Source of the DNA: DASYML01 sp036009045
Lineage (GTDB): Bacteria > Acidobacteriota > Blastocatellia > Pyrinomonadales > Pyrinomonadaceae
Reading direction: 5' to 3'
Length of the DNA stretch: 14,735 nt
Assembly: GCA_036009045.1 (NCBI GenBank)
Contig: DASYML010000127.1
Coordinates: forward strand, 1 to 14,735
Numbering within the stretch: the stretch's first letter is position 1; each line of letters starts with the position of its first letter. The notes under the pieces were generated by a model, which was not told the origin of the DNA, did no database searches, and saw nothing but the letters and a program-made list of their open reading frames with translations. Position numbers and translations under genes: made by a program. Below are positions 1 through 6,506 of the stretch, one piece after another.

Positions 1-45
1 TTCCTCTGTGCGTCCTCTGTGCGCTCTGTCTCTGCGGTGGTGAAT
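1..45. repeat. Degenerate CTCTGTGCG tandem-like repeat
   Basis: The first 45 bases contain the unit CTCTGTGCG twice, followed by further CTCTGT/CTCTGC variants and GGTGGTGAA. This pyrimidine-biased pattern resembles short dispersed intergenic repeats found in many environmental bacterial genomes. The resemblance is from memory and not verified. The left edge lies outside the window. It sits just beyond the stop codon of the minus-strand nucleotidyltransferase gene, so it is in its 3' flank. Confidence 0.4.
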
Positions 46-88
46 CTTACTTTCCTCTACCCTCAAGACTAATCTCACCCGCTACCGA

Positions 89-1267
89 TTATCGCCAGTG
101 CTTGCGTAACAGTCGCCAGCCGCGCAGCAACGGGTAAAGAAAGAAAAGTTTGTCGGGAAGTTTTAGATAGTCCCAATCAGAAGGGTTCGTGGTCAGCCAG
201 TAACGGGTCGTGTAACTGAGCTTTGACAGCGAACCTTCCATGAGCCGGAAATAAAATCCGAACTCGGCCAAAGCATCATCCGTCCGTGCCTCTTCCTGTA
301 AGAGCCTGCTTTTGATTTTACAGGTCATGCTCCCAACCGTTTCGTCCGTCTCGATGATTCGCAATACTTGCGCCGGTAAACTCGCGCCGAGTAAATAATG
401 GGCCAGCGACAATCCCAGCATGAGCATCCTGTTGGTCTTCGTCTCAAAGGATTCTGTGAGGACCGCTTCCCAGTCGAGCAAGGGATTCGCGCGCAGTAAT
501 TCCGCGATGTCGCAGACCCAGATGAGTTTGTCCCAGAGGTCTTTGCTCGCGTGGACGCAGAGAATGATGAGAAGGTCCGGCGGGGCAAAAGACTGCATCA
601 CGCACGATTCCAGAGAGACGGATTGAAGCCGCGCGCGGTAGCGGTCCAGAGCAATCTCAAGCGGGAAATAATTGCGGACCGTCGCCCAGTGCACGTCTAT
701 AAAAATCTGGCCGCCATGTGAGAATAATCGCTCGCAGTCAGATTTGAAATAAGCCCTTTCCTGTCGCGGCGTGAGTTGCCATTGCCGTTCGTATCCTTCG
801 GCCAGCAGCAACTCCGCGACGCGATTCAACTCCGGCGGGCGGATCATCAAGTCCAGGTCGCTGAACTGTCGTTGCGACAATTCTCCATAGACCGCGCAGG
901 CGAGGATTGGACCTTTATAAGGGATGGCATGGATGCCGTTCTTGAGGAGTAGCTCATGTATCCTGCACAATTCCAACGCGAGCTTGAGATTGCGCGCGGC
1001 GTTCAATAAATAGTGGTCCTTTAAATGGGCCATGAAATCTGCGGGCACTTGATCGGGACGGATTTCGCTCAGTTGCCGGTAGAGAATGGGCATCGCTCCG
1101 TGGCGCAGGGCAAGTCTGAGCAGGGCGTGCCAGTCCACATCGGCGCGTGCCAACTGGCGCACGCGGGCGGACTCTTCAGCGTTGAGACGCGCGCGCGCGC
1201 AGGCCAGAAGAAGTTCGATTTCTGGACCACTGGAAAAGCTTTTGACGTTGTCTGCCGTTGATGACAT
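89..1267 (-). CDS. Nucleotidyltransferase-fold family protein (NTP_transf_5-like), RiPP-cluster associated
   Basis: A 392-residue cytosolic protein of the uncharacterised nucleotidyltransferase family (Pfam NTP_transf_5 type). Seen in the sequence: an N-terminal helical part; a conserved stretch at about residues 117-143 with a Lys-Gly-Pro and an Asp-x-Asp pair (D137, D139) in SDLDLMIR; and a third acidic position, D191, in IDVHWATV. Together these fit the metal-binding triad of the pol-beta-type nucleotidyltransferase fold. Members of this family are often found beside PqqD, HPr-kinase-like and lasso or other RiPP genes; their substrate is not established. Here it diverges from the PqqD/radical SAM operon across a 238-bp gap. 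I chose the ATG at 1267; a TTG codon directly upstream (1270) is possible, and an AGGA lies just before both. Nucleotidyl transfer to the peptide or to a small molecule is inference only. Confidence 0.88.
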   Translation of the reverse strand: MSSTADNVKSFSSGPEIELLLACARARLNAEESARVRQLARADVDWHALLRLALRHGAMPILYRQLSEIRPDQVPADFMAHLKDHYLLNAARNLKLALELCRIHELLLKNGIHAIPYKGPILACAVYGELSQRQFSDLDLMIRPPELNRVAELLLAEGYERQWQLTPRQERAYFKSDCERLFSHGGQIFIDVHWATVRNYFPLEIALDRYRARLQSVSLESCVMQSFAPPDLLIILCVHASKDLWDKLIWVCDIAELLRANPLLDWEAVLTESFETKTNRMLMLGLSLAHYLLGASLPAQVLRIIETDETVGSMTCKIKSRLLQEEARTDDALAEFGFYFRLMEGSLSKLSYTTRYWLTTNPSDWDYLKLPDKLFFLYPLLRGWRLLRKHWR

Positions 1268-1505
1268 CAATCCTGCTTTGACCTTGTTCGGCGTTCTTGA
1301 CGCGCGGTCCGCGTTGGGCCGAACCCCTTGCGAGAGAGGTTGATAAATATAGCCTCAATCCTGTTTGACCTGCCAGGATGGGCATGTTACTCTTCGCGCC
1401 GCAAGCGGGTTTTGTCGCCGAAGGCCACATCTGAGACCCAGCCCCTCTCTTTCAAGACCTTTCCAGGGAAATGTAGAATATTAAGTTCCTCTTTCAGTTG
1501 AAGGC

Positions 1506-1826
1506 ATGAATTTGTTAGAGCAATCTTTCATCAGGGCCGATGATGTCATCGCGCGCAACATCGCGGGCGAGACCATCATCGTGCCCGTCCGCAGCCGCGT
1601 CGGCGACCTGGACTCCATCTATGCGCTCAACGATGTCGGCTCAAGAATCTGGCAGTTGATAGAATCGAACGTGCCGGTCAAACAAATCATAGAGACGGTC
1701 TGCGAGGAATACGAGACGGACGCCGAGGACGCGACGCGGGACGTGCTCGAACTGTTGGACTCTCTGAGAGAAGCGGGGCTGGTGCGCGTCAACGCCGCCG
1801 CCGCAAAAGTGTCGAGCGAGAGATAA
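1506..1826 (+). CDS. PqqD family peptide chaperone (RiPP recognition element)
   Basis: A 106-residue PqqD-like protein. These small winged-helix proteins bind the leader of a precursor peptide and present it to the modifying enzyme, usually a radical SAM protein. Visible hallmarks are the IYALNDVGSRIWQLIE segment (residues about 38-53), then an acidic helical part with TVCEEYETD and VLELLDSLREAGLV near the end, typical of the family. Full length for a stand-alone PqqD. Its stop is 2 bp before the start of the radical SAM gene, so the two are almost certainly co-transcribed and translationally coupled. The start has GAAGG almost touching the ATG, an unusually short spacing. The same GAAGGCATGAA sequence recurs at the precursor gene start (3136-3146). 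This gene is not PQQ biosynthesis as such: no pqqA, B, C or E is nearby. Confidence 0.92.
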   Translation: MNLLEQSFIRADDVIARNIAGETIIVPVRSRVGDLDSIYALNDVGSRIWQLIESNVPVKQIIETVCEEYETDAEDATRDVLELLDSLREAGLVRVNAAAAKVSSER

Positions 1827-1828
1827 AG

Positions 1829-3073
1829 ATGGAAGCTGTCAGCTATGCGGATTTCAGTCTTGACTTGCATCACAGGATGCTGGCGGAGCGGCTGCCCGCG
1901 AACGGGACGATAGAAGTAACGCGGCGTTGTCCCTTAACCTGCGCGCACTGCTACAACAATCTCCCGATGAGCGACAGGGGAGCGAGAGAGAGAGAGTTGA
2001 CCTTGGCGGAGCACTGCCGCTTGATAGACGAAATCGCGGAGGCGGGCTGTCTGTGGTTGCTCTACACGGGCGGAGAGATTTTCGCGCGCAAAGATTTTCT
2101 GGACATCTACACATACGCCAAGCGGCGCGGCCTGATTATCACCCTCTTCACCAACGGCACGCTCGTCACGCCGGAGATTGCGGATTACCTCGCGGAGTGG
2201 CGACCCTTCAACATAGAGATTACGCTCTACGGCGCGACGCGGGAGACCTACGAGCGGCTGACGGGCATCAAGGGTTCATATGAGCGTTGCCTGCGCGGCA
2301 TCAATCTCCTGCGTGAGAGAGGGCTGCCGCTCAAACTCAAATCCGTCGCCGTGACCATCAACAAGCATGAGATGCCTTTGATGGAGAAGTTCGCGGCGGA
2401 GTTGGGCGTAGAGTTCAAGTACGACGCGATGATGAGTCCGCGCGTGGACTGTTCGCAAAGCCCGCTCGCCGTTCGCCTGCGGCCCGAAGAGATTGTTGAA
2501 CTGGACCTCTCGGACCCCGCGCGCATCGCGGAGTGGCGTCGCATCGCGGCGCAGTTTAACGGCCCGATGCCTGCTGCGGATGAAGTCTACAACTGCGGCG
2601 GCGGCGTCAACTCTTTCGCCGTTGACCCCGAAGGGAAGATGAGCATTTGCGTCCTCTCTCACTTCGATACGTTCGATTTGCGTGAGGGGAATTTCCGCGA
2701 AGGCTGGGAGAGTTTTCTCTCTCGCGTGCGTCATAAGAAGACGACGCGGTTGACGAAATGCACCGCGTGCCAGATGAAGTCTACGTGCGGGATGTGTCCT
2801 GCCAACGGAGAGCTTGAGAACGGCGACCCGGAATCGCCGGTTGATTTTCTCTGCCAGGTCTCGCACCTGCGCGCGCACACTTTGGGCTTTGAGATAACGC
2901 CGCACGGCGATTGCGAATACTGCGAGGGCGGCAGCGGCCACGCCTTGTTGATGGATTCGGTCGCGGCTCTCAAACGTCACGCGGGCGAGCATCGCCTGAA
3001 AGCCAACCTGCAACGCTATCTCCCGGTATTAATGGACCAGGCAAGCACGGGCGGGTGCGGTTCCTGTAGTTAG
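1829..3073 (+). CDS. Radical SAM/SPASM peptide maturase
   Basis: A 414-residue radical SAM enzyme with a C-terminal SPASM domain, the architecture of peptide-modifying maturases such as sactipeptide, ranthipeptide and PqqE-type enzymes. The 4Fe-4S/SAM motif CxxxCxxC is C34, C38, C41 in RRCPLTCAHCYNN, followed by the GGE SAM-binding motif at 81-83. The SPASM signature is complete: C256-x12-G-x4-C274, then C311-x2-C314-x5-C320-x2-C323, then C342, enough to ligate two auxiliary clusters. Beyond this come extra cysteines C362/C365 (DCEYC) and C410/C413 at the C-terminal tail GGCGSCS. It lies between the PqqD gene (2-bp gap) and the precursor-like peptide gene, which makes that peptide the likely substrate. 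Which bond it forms (thioether, C-C, epimerisation) cannot be read from the sequence. Confidence 0.95.
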   Translation: MEAVSYADFSLDLHHRMLAERLPANGTIEVTRRCPLTCAHCYNNLPMSDRGARERELTLAEHCRLIDEIAEAGCLWLLYTGGEIFARKDFLDIYTYAKRRGLIITLFTNGTLVTPEIADYLAEWRPFNIEITLYGATRETYERLTGIKGSYERCLRGINLLRERGLPLKLKSVAVTINKHEMPLMEKFAAELGVEFKYDAMMSPRVDCSQSPLAVRLRPEEIVELDLSDPARIAEWRRIAAQFNGPMPAADEVYNCGGGVNSFAVDPEGKMSICVLSHFDTFDLREGNFREGWESFLSRVRHKKTTRLTKCTACQMKSTCGMCPANGELENGDPESPVDFLCQVSHLRAHTLGFEITPHGDCEYCEGGSGHALLMDSVAALKRHAGEHRLKANLQRYLPVLMDQASTGGCGSCS

Positions 3074-3131
3074 CTTTGAAGAATGGTGGATGGAAAAAGG
3101 TTAGCTGTTGATTCTCACCAAACCCTTTTTT

Positions 3132-3139
3132 GGAGAAGG
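3132..3139 (+). promoter_or_regulatory. Ribosome binding site deciding the precursor start
   Basis: GGAGAAGG ends one base before the ATG at 3141, with the GGAG core 5 bases from it. This supports 3141 over the upstream TTG at 3108. A weak A/T stem (3094-3100 with 3124-3130) lies immediately upstream and could affect access to it, but this is not convincing on its own. Confidence 0.5.
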
Positions 3140-3140
3140 C

Positions 3141-3329
3141 ATGAACGAGTCAGAAAAACAGAAGACGCAAACAAAGATGAGGAAGCCGTATCAGAAACCA
3201 CGCATGCGGCGCGTTGAGTTGAGACCGCAGGAGGCTGTCCTCGGAGCCTGCAAGGCTGCGAGCGGGACGGTCGGTGGCGGCGCGGGCGGCACATGCAGCA
3301 CTATCTCGTGCCAGTCAACAGGCTCTTGA
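3141..3329 (+). CDS. Putative RiPP precursor peptide
   Basis: A 62-residue peptide of typical precursor layout, 67 bp after the maturase. The N-terminal half is highly basic and hydrophilic (KPYQKPRMRRVELRP at 15-29), followed by EAVLGACK (31-38), the likely leader end. The C-terminal part is rich in Gly, Ser, Thr and Cys (GGGAGGTCSTISCQSTGS) with cysteines at 37, 52 and 57 and a terminal Ser. I chose the ATG at 3141 because GGAGAAGG (3132-3139) lies directly upstream. An in-frame TTG at 3108 would add 11 residues but has no such site. Leader binding by PqqD, thioether formation at the cysteines and removal of the leader by the S26-type peptidase are inferences from context. I do not recognise a named peptide family. 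A GG pair at 49-50 could be a cleavage site, but no C39 peptidase/ABC exporter is present. Confidence 0.82.
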   Translation: MNESEKQKTQTKMRKPYQKPRMRRVELRPQEAVLGACKAASGTVGGGAGGTCSTISCQSTGS

Positions 3330-3348
3330 AGAGCAAGTCCGAAGTAGG

Positions 3349-3411
3349 AAGGATGAGAGATGAAAGAGAGATGACTCAAGTTGAATAGTCATTCTTTTAT
3401 CCTTCATCCTT
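3349..3411. promoter_or_regulatory. Imperfect inverted repeat downstream of precursor gene
   Basis: AAGGATGA (3349-3356) is the exact complement of TCATCCTT (3404-3411), and partial pairing continues inwards across a purine-rich left arm and pyrimidine-rich right arm. It starts 20 bp after the precursor stop and could be a partial terminator or mRNA-stabilising hairpin that raises precursor over kinase/peptidase expression. The stem is AT-rich and imperfect and lacks a clean T-tract, so this is only a suggestion. Confidence 0.25.
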
Positions 3412-3440
3412 TAGATTGCTATGAGGGTATCTGCAAAGTT

Positions 3441-3670
3441 AGAGCACACCCTTCAATCTGATCCACGACAGTGGATACGTATGAGAGCCGGGGCAACGCC
3501 CCCGGTTAATGGTCCAAGATATAGAATGACCCTGAAAGGGTCGCACATGCAAGGTTGAGGTTGCGACCCTTACAGGGTCGAATTGTGTTAATGCAAGCAG
3601 ACCAGGGGCAGCGCCCTGGCTCTCACAGGTTGCCCTTTCAGGGCACAGGTGGCTTTTCGCTAAGAGTCTC
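3441..3670. repeat. ~230-bp dispersed palindromic repeat, copy 1 (R1)
   Basis: This block is similar over its whole length, in the same orientation, to 5191-5430. Shared landmarks are CTGATCCACG.CAGTGGATAC, TATGAGAGCCGGGGCA, CCCTGAAAGGGTCGCAC, GGCTCTCACAGGTTGCCC and AGGGCACAG. It contains nested inverted repeats: an outer pair 3482-3500 with 3607-3625, and an inner pair 3531-3545 with 3562-3576 (one mismatch). Small palindromes around GGGTC and GCCCC lie inside. No credible ORF. It ends 8 bp before the kinase start. The sequence type resembles structured intergenic repeats in other environmental genomes, which is a recollection and not a search result. Confidence 0.85.
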
Positions 3671-3678
3671 TCTCTGGG

Positions 3679-4617
3679 ATGATTAAAACCCCGCCCGTCA
3701 CAAACCGCGCTGGCATGAAGACGACTCCATCGCAGGTCTGCCTCAGCATCGCAGACATCGTTATCAATCTACGGAGCGCGGGCCCTGAGCTTTCTTTGGA
3801 GATAGCCGGACCCGCGAGCGAGTTCATCGTTGACGGTAGCCTCAACCCGGACATCAACATCACGGTGGACTGGACCAGATTTGATGTGAGCCTGAGCGGC
3901 GGCGAGAGGCTCTTCGATTCCGGCAGTACGTGGCAGTTGTATAAGCTCAAAGACGGGCGCAGGGAATTCCGGCTCTCGGCCCCTTTCTCAGACTGGCAAC
4001 CTTACAAGCTCGCGCGCTTCGACAGGGATTGGACCACCGGAGAGATACTCTGCCAGCGCAGATACTTCGCGACTGGTCAAATGATAAACCCGCTTGAGTA
4101 CCCGCTTGATGAAGTGCTCGTCTCAAACTTGCTGGCGATGAAGAGAGGCGTTGAGATACACGGTTGCGGGCTGGTGGACGCGGACGGGCGCGGCTATCTT
4201 TTTCCGGGCCAGTCGGGCGCGGGCAAGTCAACGACGGCGCGTCTGTGGGCAGGGCTGCCGGGCGTGCGCGTGCTCAGCGACGAGCGCATCATCCTGCGGC
4301 GCGCGGGCGCACGCGTCGAGATGTACGGCACGCCCTGGCATGGCGATGCGAAACTCTCAAGCACGGAGCGTGCGCCGCTCAATCGGATTTTCTTTCTCGA
4401 ACGTGGGCCAACGAACGAGTTGGAGTTGACGGGAAAGGCGGAAGCCGCCGCGCGTCTCTTCAGTTGCAGCTTTCCGCCCTTCTACAGTCGGAGCGGTCTG
4501 GAATTCACACTCGAATTTTTGGATGAAGTGACGCAGAGAGTCTCATGTCATGAACTGCGGTTCGTCCCGGACAGGAGCGTGGTCCAATTCATACGCGAGC
4601 GCGCCGCGAGTATCTAA
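3679..4617 (+). CDS. HPr kinase-like ATPase/kinase of the RiPP cluster
   Basis: A 312-residue protein related to the C-terminal catalytic domain of HPr kinase/phosphorylase. Visible: IHGCGLVDADG (about 160-170), a P-loop GQSGAGKST at 177-185, VLSDERIIL (198-206) in the position of the HprK LVADD acidic pair, and a GTPWHGD motif (217-223). The N-terminal ~150 residues do not resemble HprK's own N-domain, and no HPr or PTS gene is nearby, so a role in carbon catabolite control is unlikely. HprK homologues in some lasso peptide clusters phosphorylate the C-terminal Ser of the precursor (established for the paeninodin-type kinases), and the peptide encoded here also ends in Ser. That function is an inference. 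The start at 3679 has only GGG beside it; the ATG at 3715 is an alternative. The following peptidase gene begins after 15 bp, implying one transcript. Confidence 0.87.
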   Translation: MIKTPPVTNRAGMKTTPSQVCLSIADIVINLRSAGPELSLEIAGPASEFIVDGSLNPDINITVDWTRFDVSLSGGERLFDSGSTWQLYKLKDGRREFRLSAPFSDWQPYKLARFDRDWTTGEILCQRRYFATGQMINPLEYPLDEVLVSNLLAMKRGVEIHGCGLVDADGRGYLFPGQSGAGKSTTARLWAGLPGVRVLSDERIILRRAGARVEMYGTPWHGDAKLSSTERAPLNRIFFLERGPTNELELTGKAEAAARLFSCSFPPFYSRSGLEFTLEFLDEVTQRVSCHELRFVPDRSVVQFIRERAASI

Positions 4618-4632
4618 CGAAAATAAGACTCT

Positions 4633-5076
4633 ATGTTTCAAGAAATCAGCACGGAGCTTTTGTCACAGGGTTACAGCGTGCGTTTTCGCCCAGGGGGTCA
4701 TTCGATGTCTCCGGCGATACGCGACGGCGAGGCGGTGACGGTCGCGCCCGTCCGTGCCTCTGAAGTGAGACGCGGCGACATCATTCTCTATCGCGCGGAG
4801 AGGGGACTCATCGCGCATCGCGTCCTGCGTTTGAGGGGCGAGACCGACGCACCCGTTTTCATCACGCGCGGCGACGCTGCAACGTCATGCGATGCGCCCG
4901 TGAGCGCGTCGCAGGTTCTGGGCAGGGTAATTTGCGTGGAGAGAAACGGACGCCCGCTCAGCCTCAAGGGCCTGCGTATGAGAATATTCTGTGGGGCACG
5001 CCCGTTCATCTCAAGGCTGAAGGTGCGGCTCCGGCCCGTTGTGCATTTGACGGGTAGAAGGATGCGCGTCGAATGA
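4633..5076 (+). CDS. S26/S24-type serine peptidase, soluble, probable leader peptidase
   Basis: A 147-residue signal-peptidase-like protein. Family motifs in order: GGHSMSPAIRDGE with the likely nucleophile S24 in the SMxP box; RRGDIILYR (46-54); IAHRV with H62, as in the Ser-His (SipW/ER-type) branch rather than the Ser-Lys type; FITRGDAATSCDAPV (76-90), corresponding to the conserved GD box; and VLGRVICVER. Unlike true signal peptidases I see no hydrophobic anchor at either end, so it is probably cytosolic. With the kinase 15 bp upstream and the RiPP maturase nearby, removal of the precursor leader is the simplest role, by inference. The basic C-terminal 35 residues have no recognisable domain. 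No other protease or transporter gene is in the cluster, so this is the only candidate for maturation cleavage in the window. Confidence 0.85.
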   Translation: MFQEISTELLSQGYSVRFRPGGHSMSPAIRDGEAVTVAPVRASEVRRGDIILYRAERGLIAHRVLRLRGETDAPVFITRGDAATSCDAPVSASQVLGRVICVERNGRPLSLKGLRMRIFCGARPFISRLKVRLRPVVHLTGRRMRVE

Positions 5077-5088
5077 GAGTAAAGAGAG

Positions 5089-5157
5089 GGCGGCGGTTCA
5101 GTTTGAAATTCTGCATCAATGTTTATCGGTGCTCTAAATTGAAACCGAACCACTACC
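5089..5157. mobile_element. 69-bp MITE-like element, family B, intact copy
   Basis: A 69-bp element with inverted ends: left GGTTCAGTTTGAAATT (5095-5110) and right AAATTGAAACCGAACC (5136-5151) followed by ACTACC. It aligns without gaps to the reverse complement of 11041-11260 once the 149-bp insert and one TA are removed there. It lies 12 bp after the peptidase stop and could fold into a hairpin at the end of the RiPP transcript. No coding capacity. Confidence 0.75.
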
Positions 5158-5190
5158 AAACACCTAGTTAACGTCAGTTCGACATCAGGC

Positions 5191-5430
5191 AGAGCAAAGC
5201 CTTCAAGCTGATCCACGCCAGTGGATACCTATGAGAGCCGGGGCAGCGCCCACGGTTCCTGGTCCAACATAGCAGCCGACCCTGAAAGGGTCGCACACTC
5301 AAGGTTGAGGTGCGACCCCTTGAGGGTCGTTATGTGTGGTGTTGCGAGGACCGGGGGCGACGCTGCGGCTTGCCCCCGGCTCTCACAGGTTGCCCTTACA
5401 GGGCACAGACGGATTGTCAGTCAGCCTCTG
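5191..5430. repeat. ~240-bp dispersed palindromic repeat, copy 2 (R2)
   Basis: Second copy of the element at 3441-3670, same orientation, with scattered substitutions and small indels. The inner inverted repeat is more decayed (GACCCTGAAAGGGTCGCAC against GTGCGACCCCTTGAGGGTC) and the GGGGGCGACGC.. GCCCCC part is longer. An ORF reading through it (5221-5448) is an artefact of the repeat. With copy 1 it brackets the kinase-peptidase pair. It ends 14 bp before the stop of the minus-strand DUF1572 gene, so it separates two convergent transcription units. Confidence 0.85.
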
Positions 5431-5444
5431 ACGTTGAACTCACG

Positions 5445-5969
5445 TTAGTTGGGTTGCCGCTCTTTGGTGGGCTTTAAATTATACTCTTGCGATTGACCGC
5501 GCGGGATGCTGAGCGATTGCCATTCTCTCCCGATGTGAATCCGGGCCATCAGCACAATCTGGCCCACATGATTCGCCACATGGGCCAATGATCTGTGTAA
5601 CGCATCCGAGACAGTTAATTCTTGACCTCTAATCCTCACCGCTTTGCCCAAACCAGAATCGTCCAGTGAGTTGAGTTCATCAAACAGGATGCCCCACGAC
5701 GCATCCCACTTCTTTAACAGGATAGTTCTATCTTCCGAATGCTCCGCGAATTCCTCATCTCTCTCGCGCCATGATTTCTCACCATCTTCCGTCAGAAAGT
5801 TGGTAAATCTTGATTTGAGATTCCCGGATATATGGTTGATGATGACGGCGATGGAATTGCCGTCTTCGCCAATCACCCGATGCAAATCATCGTCCCTGAC
5901 CTGGGCGAGAGCCATCTCGGCCAGAGACTTGTATCTCTGGTACTCGGTCTTAATGGATTCAACTATCAT
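5445..5969 (-). CDS. DinB-superfamily protein, DUF1572-like
   Basis: A 174-residue protein of the DUF1572 branch of the DinB/YfiT-like metal-binding four-helix fold. The likely metal-binding histidines of the family are visible: H46 in IINHISGN, and H130 and H134 in LAHVANHVGQIVLMAR near the end of the last helix. Length is normal for the family. DinB-like proteins are metal-dependent, and some are thiol-dependent S-transferases; for DUF1572 no reaction is established. It follows the small exported protein gene by 17 bp on the same strand, so the two may be co-transcribed. No strong ribosome site precedes the ATG at 5969, which may depend on coupling to the upstream gene. No link to the RiPP genes is evident; it is convergent with them. 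Confidence 0.85.
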   Translation of the reverse strand: MIVESIKTEYQRYKSLAEMALAQVRDDDLHRVIGEDGNSIAVIINHISGNLKSRFTNFLTEDGEKSWRERDEEFAEHSEDRTILLKKWDASWGILFDELNSLDDSGLGKAVRIRGQELTVSDALHRSLAHVANHVGQIVLMARIHIGREWQSLSIPRGQSQEYNLKPTKERQPN

Positions 5970-5986
5970 GTCGTGATTCTCAGTTA

Positions 5987-6382
5987 CTAACGGATGGTAA
6001 CTTCGAGCGTGAAGGTGGTGTCCGTCACCTCATCCTTCGGAAAGACGATGATCTGGTAATCACCCGTTTTCGGCAGCGTGCCGCTCCAGTCCGTCCCGTC
6101 CGAGGCATCTTCAATCAGAGACTCCATGCGTGGCAGGTAAACGGCAAAGACCGCGTTCTTCTTAGCCGAGGTGAGGTGCAGGGTCATTTGCTGGCCCTTG
6201 TTGGCGCGGAGCATATAAGTGATGGGGTCCATGCTGCCGCTCTCGCTTGGGCCACCCGTGGTTTTACCTTTGAGGATGACGGTCGTGCGGCCCTGTGGGA
6301 ATCTAACGCGGATGGTCTTAGCCCACACGATAGTCGTCATCATGAGCAACAAAGCCAGAAGCGCAACTGCAAATTTTTTCAT
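5987..6382 (-). CDS. Small exported protein, beta-rich, function unknown
   Basis: A 131-residue protein with a clear Sec signal peptide: MKK, a hydrophobic run FAVALLALLLMMTTIVW, and a likely cut after WA at residue 21. The mature ~110 residues look like an all-beta domain. The segment GTLPKTGDYQIIVFP (101-115) followed by TTFTLEVTIR resembles the end of bacterial pre-peptidase-type (PPC-like) jelly-roll domains, but it is only a resemblance. No cysteines and no lipobox, so probably periplasmic or secreted. I chose the ATG at 6382 over one six codons upstream because AAAGGGA lies about 5 bases before it and the signal peptide then begins directly with MKK. It is 17 bp upstream of the DUF1572 gene. 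Confidence 0.8.
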   Translation of the reverse strand: MKKFAVALLALLLMMTTIVWAKTIRVRFPQGRTTVILKGKTTGGPSESGSMDPITYMLRANKGQQMTLHLTSAKKNAVFAVYLPRMESLIEDASDGTDWSGTLPKTGDYQIIVFPKDEVTDTTFTLEVTIR

Positions 6383-6506
6383 ATCGGTCCCTTTCGTCAA
6401 GAGGCTAACGTTACAAAGTGCGCTGAAGAGAAGAAGCGCGCAGGCGTAAAGATATGTATGGCTCCACTCGCTGTCAAGAGCTTAGATTGAGCGGAAAGAG
6501 CATATG

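Noticed and set aside
2276..3013. 245-residue open frame antisense to the radical SAM gene
   Set aside because: It mirrors a gene with complete catalytic motifs, and its translation is Arg/Ala/His-rich with no domain pattern, as expected from a GC-rich antisense frame.
1506..3073. PQQ biosynthesis (pqqD-pqqE)
   Set aside because: The gene order recalls pqqDE, but the adjacent peptide lacks the Glu-x3-Tyr pattern of PqqA and no pqqB or pqqC is present.
3094..3131. Attenuator-like hairpin before the precursor gene
   Set aside because: Only about seven A/T-rich base pairs with a 23-base loop; too weak to call as a feature.
1506..5076. Lasso peptide cluster
   Set aside because: PqqD-, HprK- and nucleotidyltransferase-like genes occur in lasso clusters, but there is no asparagine-synthetase-like cyclase or transglutaminase-like protease, and a radical SAM/SPASM enzyme is present instead.
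5221..5448. 75-residue plus-strand frame downstream of the peptidase
   Set aside because: It lies wholly inside the R2 repeat and is broken in the R1 copy, so it is a by-product of the repeat.
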